64,000 nucleotides of DNA, from NCBI RefSeq assembly GCF_007858365.1, contig NZ_VFIO01000003.1, positions 434,001 to 498,000 of the forward strand, written 5' to 3'. Shown here one piece after another: positions 59,938-64,000 of this stretch. The translations under genes were made by a program, and so were the position numbers. The stretch is from Pseudomonas saxonica. Lineage in GTDB: Bacteria; Pseudomonadota; Gammaproteobacteria; Pseudomonadales; Pseudomonadaceae. Within the stretch, counting starts at the first letter, position 1; each line of letters starts with the position of its first letter. The notes beneath the pieces are model-generated. The model saw nothing but the letters and a program-made list of their open reading frames with translations, made no database searches and had not been told where the DNA came from.

Positions 59938-61662
59938 ATGAATAGATCCTCCGCGTTGTTTCTCGCCCTCGTGCTTCTCAGTGGCTGCCAGGCTTTGGCC
60001 CCCACGTCCCCGGATGACTCGTCACCGGCTGAAGACGTTGCCTCCACTCCGGAAAAACCTGTGGTCTACGGCTCCTTCAGCGAAGATACGTTGTACAGCC
60101 TGCTGAGCGCAGAACTGGCAGGTCAACGTAATCGTCTGGATCTTGCACTGGACAACTACGTGACACAGGCGATCAACACCCAGGATCCGGGCGTGTCCGA
60201 ACGGGCATTCCGTATTGCCGAGTACCTGGGCGCGGACCAGGCCGCACTCGACACCTCGCTGATCTGGGCCAGGAGCGCACCGGACGATCTTGAAGCACAG
60301 CGTGCCGCAGCTATTCAGTTGGCGCGCAATGGTCGTTATGACGACTCCATGGTGTACATGGAAAAAGTGCTGCAAGGCAAAGGCGACACCCACTTCGACT
60401 TCCTCGCCTTGTCAGCGGCAGAAACTGATGCGCAAACCCGTGCAGGCCTGCAAAAGAATTTTGATCGCCTGCTACTCAAGTATCCCGACAACAGTCAGTT
60501 GATTTTTGGCAAGGCCCTGCTGATGCAGCAGGATGGCGACGCTGACGGCGCATTGACCTTGCTGGAAAAAAACCCTCCGCAGGACGGCGAAATCGCTCCG
60601 ATTTTGTTGCGCGCACGCTTGTTGCAAAGTCTGAATCGAGGCAATGAAGCACTGCCCCTGCTGAAAAAAACCGTTCGCCAATACCCTGATGACAAACGAT
60701 TAGGGCTCACTTATGCCCGCACGCTGATTGAACAGAATCAATTTGCCGATGCAAAAGTGCAGTTTGCCAGCCTGTTGCAGCAGTACCCGGAAGACGACGA
60801 ACTGCGTTTTTCACTCGCGCTGCTTAGCCTGGAAGGTAAGAACTGGGACGAAGCCGAAGGCTATCTGGAAGACTTGATAGCACGCGACAGCCATGTCGAT
60901 TCAGCCCACTTGAACCTTGGCCGCATTGCAGAAGAACGCAATGATCCGCAAGGTGCATTGATCGAATACGCGCAGGTTGGCCCCGGCAATGACTATTTAC
61001 CTGCGCAACTACGCCAAGCCGATATCTTGATCAGCAGCGGCCGCGGTGCCGAAGCCACCAAAAAGCTGGCGGCCGCCCGTGACACACAACCCGAATATGC
61101 CAGCCAGTTGTATCTGATCGAAGCAGAAACCATGGCTGCCCACAATCAGACCGATCGCGCCTGGTCAGTTCTGCAACAAGCCATCAAGCAAAACCCTGAC
61201 GACCTGAGCCTGCTGTACTCACGCGCCATGCTGGCCGAGAAACGCAATGATATTGCGCAAATGGAACGCGATTTGCGCGCCATCCTCCAGCGCGAACCGG
61301 ACAACGCGATGGCATTAAACGCGCTGGGCTATACGCTTTCGGACCGAACCACCCGGTATGACGAGGCCAAAGCGCTGATTCAGCAAGCTTATGACCTGAA
61401 CCCGGACGACCCGGCCGTGCTCGACAGCCTTGGCTGGGTGAATTTCCGTCTGGGTAATTTGCCTGAAGCAGAACGCCTGTTGCGCCAGGCTTTTGAACGC
61501 TTTCCCGATCAGGAAGTGGCAGCTCACCTGGGTGAAGTGTTGTGGGCCAGCGGCAAACAACGTGAAGCCAAAAAAATCTGGGGCACTTTTCTTAAAGAAA
61601 ATCCTGACAGCCCTATTCTGCGCAAAACCGTGTTGCGCCTGACCGGATCAGAGACTCTTTAA
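59938..61662 (+). CDS. TPR-repeat outer-membrane lipoprotein
   Basis: A 574-residue lipoprotein: signal peptide with lipobox LLSGC (Cys17), then at least eight TPR units through the whole length (for example ARTLIEQNQFADAKVQFASL; AHLNLGRIAEERNDPQGALI; LNALGYTLSDRTTRYDEAKA; LDSLGWVNFRLGNLPEAERL). It is the conserved gene between hemA and lolB in Pseudomonas; a role in envelope assembly is likely but unproven. Residues after the Cys (QALA) do not include the Asp+2 inner-membrane retention signal, so outer-membrane sorting by Lol is expected. Confidence 0.9.
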   Translation: MNRSSALFLALVLLSGCQALAPTSPDDSSPAEDVASTPEKPVVYGSFSEDTLYSLLSAELAGQRNRLDLALDNYVTQAINTQDPGVSERAFRIAEYLGADQAALDTSLIWARSAPDDLEAQRAAAIQLARNGRYDDSMVYMEKVLQGKGDTHFDFLALSAAETDAQTRAGLQKNFDRLLLKYPDNSQLIFGKALLMQQDGDADGALTLLEKNPPQDGEIAPILLRARLLQSLNRGNEALPLLKKTVRQYPDDKRLGLTYARTLIEQNQFADAKVQFASLLQQYPEDDELRFSLALLSLEGKNWDEAEGYLEDLIARDSHVDSAHLNLGRIAEERNDPQGALIEYAQVGPGNDYLPAQLRQADILISSGRGAEATKKLAAARDTQPEYASQLYLIEAETMAAHNQTDRAWSVLQQAIKQNPDDLSLLYSRAMLAEKRNDIAQMERDLRAILQREPDNAMALNALGYTLSDRTTRYDEAKALIQQAYDLNPDDPAVLDSLGWVNFRLGNLPEAERLLRQAFERFPDQEVAAHLGEVLWASGKQREAKKIWGTFLKENPDSPILRKTVLRLTGSETL

Positions 61663-61665
61663 ATC

Positions 61666-62292
61666 ATGTTTTTTCGTCATGTTCGCCACATCATCGCTTT
61701 TAGCCTCCTCGCTACACTTGCTGGCTGTATGAGCCTGGGTTCCCATGAGTCGGTTGAAGGCCACGGGAATCAGGCGTTATGGTCACAGCATAAACAGCAA
61801 CTGACGCAGCTGGACGGCTGGCAAATCAATGGCAAGGTCGGTATTCGCGCTCCCAAAGACTCGGGCAGCGCCACCTTGTTCTGGCTTCAACGCCAGGCGT
61901 ATTACGACATCCGCCTGTCTGGCCCGCTCGGCCGAGGGGCAGCACGTTTAACCGGCCGCCCAGGAAATGCCAGCCTTGAAGTGGCCGGTCAAGGTCGCTT
62001 TGTGGCGGCAAGCCCCGAAGAATTGCTCGGTGAGCAACTGGGCTGGAGCCTGCCCGTTTCACATTTGGTCTGGTGGGTACGCGGCTTGCCGGCACCTGAC
62101 AGCAAAAGCCGGGTCACACTCAACACCGACAGCCGCCTGGCCAACCTGGAACAGGACGGCTGGAAAGTTGAATATTTAAGCTATGTCGAGCAAAACGGCT
62201 ACTGGCTGCCAGAGCGGGTCAAACTGCATGGCCCGGATCTGGACGTAACCCTTGTCGTAAAAGATTGGCAACCCCGTCAGTTGGGACAATGA
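61666..62292 (+). CDS. lolB: Outer-membrane lipoprotein receptor LolB
   Basis: LolB accepts lipoproteins from LolA and inserts them in the outer membrane; it is itself a lipoprotein. The 208-residue precursor has lipobox LAGC (Cys21), the family pattern [22 protein letters not shown], and the mature half-barrel ending VVKDWQP. It lies 3 bases after the TPR lipoprotein gene and 1 base before ispE, the standard lolB-ispE-tRNA-prs arrangement. Confidence 0.95.
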   Translation: MFFRHVRHIIAFSLLATLAGCMSLGSHESVEGHGNQALWSQHKQQLTQLDGWQINGKVGIRAPKDSGSATLFWLQRQAYYDIRLSGPLGRGAARLTGRPGNASLEVAGQGRFVAASPEELLGEQLGWSLPVSHLVWWVRGLPAPDSKSRVTLNTDSRLANLEQDGWKVEYLSYVEQNGYWLPERVKLHGPDLDVTLVVKDWQPRQLGQ

Positions 62293-62293
62293 C

Positions 62294-63169
62294 ATGCAAA
62301 AAGATGCGCTGGTGCTGCCCTCCCCGGCAAAACTGAACTTGATGCTGCACATCCTCGGTCGTCGCGAAGACGGTTACCACCAGTTGGAAACCGTGTTTCA
62401 GTTTCTTGATTACGGCGATGAAATGACCTTTGCCGTGCGCGACGACGGCAAAATCTGCCTGCATACCCCGTTTGAGGGCGTGCCTCACGATCAAAACCTG
62501 ATTGTGAAAGCCGCAAAAAAACTGCAAGAGCAATCAGGTTGCTCTCTGGGTATCGATATCTGGATCAAAAAAGTGCTGCCAATGGGCGGCGGCATCGGCG
62601 GTGGCAGCTCCAATGCTGCGACAACTTTGCTGGGCCTCAATCACTTGTGGCAATTGAATTGGGATGAAGACCGCCTCGCCGCACTGGGTTTGACGCTGGG
62701 GGCTGACGTACCGGTTTTCGTGCGGGGCCGCGCCGCCTTCGCCGAAGGCGTGGGCGACATCCTTTCGCCGGAATACCCTGAAGAGCCTTGGTACGTTGTG
62801 CTCAAGCCGCAAGTCTCTGTAAGCACAGCAGAAATTTTTTCACATCCGTTGTTGACACGTAACACTTTGCCCATTAAAGTGCGCCCCGTTCCCAAGGGAA
62901 ACAGCCGAAACGACTGCGAAGCAGTGGTAACGGAGCTTTACCCAGATGTACGTAAGGCTTTGAATTTGTTAGGTAAATATACCGAAGCAAAATTAACTGG
63001 AACTGGAAGTTGTATATTTGGGGCCTTCCCAAACGAAGCAAGTGCTGATAAAGTGCTGCACCTTCTAACAGAGCCCCTTACAGGGTTTGTAGCTAAAGGC
63101 AGTAACATTTCGATGTTGCACCGAACACTACAGAATCTGTCAAAGGAAACGGGTACACGGTACTCGTAG
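62294..63169 (+). CDS. ispE: 4-diphosphocytidyl-2-C-methyl-D-erythritol kinase
   Basis: IspE phosphorylates CDP-ME in the MEP isoprenoid pathway. The 291-residue GHMP kinase has motif 1 [20 protein letters not shown], the ATP loop [20 protein letters not shown], and motif 3 [13 protein letters not shown]. The last 350 bases (about 62820 onward) use many more A/T-ending codons than the first part of the gene, perhaps because they precede or include signals for tRNA-Gln and prs. Confidence 0.96.
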   Translation: MQKDALVLPSPAKLNLMLHILGRREDGYHQLETVFQFLDYGDEMTFAVRDDGKICLHTPFEGVPHDQNLIVKAAKKLQEQSGCSLGIDIWIKKVLPMGGGIGGGSSNAATTLLGLNHLWQLNWDEDRLAALGLTLGADVPVFVRGRAAFAEGVGDILSPEYPEEPWYVVLKPQVSVSTAEIFSHPLLTRNTLPIKVRPVPKGNSRNDCEAVVTELYPDVRKALNLLGKYTEAKLTGTGSCIFGAFPNEASADKVLHLLTEPLTGFVAKGSNISMLHRTLQNLSKETGTRYS

Positions 63170-63179
63170 CAACAGATAC

Positions 63180-63254
63180 AGGGGCGTCGCCAAGCGGTAA
63201 GGCAGCAGGTTTTGATCCTGCCATGCGTTGGTTCGAATCCAGCCGCCCCTGCCA
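63180..63254 (+). tRNA. tRNA-Gln (anticodon TTG)
   Basis: A complete cloverleaf: acceptor stem AGGGGCG / CGCCCCT, D-arm with AAGCGGTAAGG, anticodon stem GCAGG / CCTGC around TTTTGAT with anticodon TTG, T-arm GGTTCGAATCC, and encoded CCA at 63252-63254. It lies 10 bases after ispE and 45 before prs, probably in the same transcript, as in other gamma-proteobacteria. Confidence 0.97.
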
Positions 63255-63299
63255 TTTCTTATACTCATCCAGGTTACCCTCAGCCTTCAGGTACTGCGC

Positions 63300-64000
63300 G
63301 TGTCCAAGATGATGGTCTTTACGGGGAACGCTAACCCCGATCTAGCTCGGCGTGTCGTACGTCAGCTGCATATCCCACTCGGTGACATTTCTGTCGGTAA
63401 GTTTTCCGACGGCGAGATTACCGCTGAGATTAATGAAAATGTCCGCGGTAAAGACGTTTTCATCATTCAGCCGACTTGTGCTCCGACTAACGATAACCTG
63501 ATGGAACTCGTCGTGATGGCTGATGCCTTCCGCCGCTCCTCAGCGACTCGTATTACTGCTGTTATTCCTTACTTTGGTTATGCCCGTCAGGATCGCCGTC
63601 CGCGTTCCGCACGTGTGGCTATCAGCGCAAAAGTTGTTGCTGACATGCTTACCGTAGTCGGCATCGACCGTGTTCTCACGGTTGATTTGCATGCTGACCA
63701 AATTCAGGGTTTCTTCGATATTCCTGTAGATAACATCTATGGCTCCCCAGTTTTGGTGGATGACATCGAAGATCAGCGCTTTGAGAACCTAATGATTGTG
63801 TCCCCGGATATCGGCGGCGTCGTGCGTGCACGTGCTGTTGCCAAATCCTTGGGCGTTGATCTGGGTATCATCGACAAACGCCGTGAGAAAGCCAATCACT
63901 CTGAAGTGATGCATATCATCGGTGATGTCGAAGGGCGTACCTGCATTCTGGTTGATGACATGGTCGATACCGCCGGCACCTTGTGCCACGCGGCTAAAGC
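63300..64000 (+). CDS. prs: Ribose-phosphate pyrophosphokinase (3' end outside window)
   Basis: Prs makes PRPP from ribose 5-phosphate and ATP, the precursor used by Upp and Hpt elsewhere in this window. About 233 of roughly 313 codons are present. Visible motifs are [13 protein letters not shown] (ATP site), [19 protein letters not shown], the DKRREKAN loop and the PRPP motif [18 protein letters not shown] start at GTG 63300, giving (M)[17 protein letters not shown] as in other Pseudomonas Prs; ATG 63309 is the alternative. The frame runs off the right edge. Confidence 0.95.
   Translation, partial: MSKMMVFTGNANPDLARRVVRQLHIPLGDISVGKFSDGEITAEINENVRGKDVFIIQPTCAPTNDNLMELVVMADAFRRSSATRITAVIPYFGYARQDRRPRSARVAISAKVVADMLTVVGIDRVLTVDLHADQIQGFFDIPVDNIYGSPVLVDDIEDQRFENLMIVSPDIGGVVRARAVAKSLGVDLGIIDKRREKANHSEVMHIIGDVEGRTCILVDDMVDTAGTLCHAAK

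Overview
This window is a piece of a Pseudomonas chromosome. The evidence is gene order: mlaF-kdsD-kdsC-lptCAB-rpoN-hpf-ptsN-rapZ-ptsO, fagA-fumC-orfX-sodA-ZIP, pmbA/darP/tldD, yhdP-rng-maf-mreDCB, gatCAB, and hemA-prfA-prmC-moeB-murI facing a TPR lipoprotein-lolB-ispE-tRNA-Gln-prs. These blocks are typical of the genus. The moderate GC, a P. putida-like light operon and a REP-type doublet point to the fluorescens/fragi/putida side rather than P. aeruginosa; that placement is inference.

Layout. 1-7500: outer-membrane asymmetry (mlaF, partial), KDO synthesis and LPS export (kdsD to lptB), then sigma-54 with the nitrogen-type PTS (rpoN, hpf, ptsN, rapZ, ptsO). 7489-11293: a minus-strand iron-starvation operon behind a near-consensus Fur box (fagA, fumC, orfX, sodA, ZIP transporter), swapping in an iron-independent fumarase and a manganese superoxide dismutase. 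11362-15657: a solitary 1431-residue DUF6543 (dermonecrotic-toxin-like) protein, more AT-rich than its surroundings. 15907-29188: TldD/TldE protease pair, DarP, a nitrilase-family amidase, YhdP, RNase G, Maf and MreBCD. mreC appears to start at ATT. 29399-38396: GatCAB, a REP inverted doublet, a small RlpA-family lipoprotein, a Ca/Na exchanger, an AEC permease, a WbuC-type cupin, hpt, upp and uraA.

38477-49861 is the most interesting part. Eight tightly packed plus-strand genes (DUF523/DUF1722 protein, MerR regulator, DNA photolyase, SDR, FAD oxidoreductase, DUF1365, cyclopropane-synthase-like methyltransferase, DUF2878) lie behind a promoter overlapped by two exact copies of the operator reported for P. 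putida PplR1 (class II LitR), TGTACA-N12-TGTACA. A third, near-perfect copy lies upstream of a renalase-like FAD protein plus a tiny TIGR02450 protein, and is shared with the divergent TIGR01777 epimerase-hemH pair. The encoded MerR protein lacks the B12-binding signature, as expected of class II LitR. The region reads as a light-inducible DNA-repair and membrane-lipid-modification regulon.

49862-52816 is a small decayed accessory patch: an IS5-family transposase remnant, a Sel1/DUF6396 protein, two tiny ORFs that may be one frameshifted gene, a DUF5329 protein and a start-less remnant. From 52817 to the end are an MFS efflux protein, a YkgJ cysteine-cluster protein, the lipid A deacylase PagL, and the conserved murI/moeB/prmC/prfA/hemA and TPR/lolB/ispE/tRNA-Gln/prs operons. 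The last gene runs off the window.
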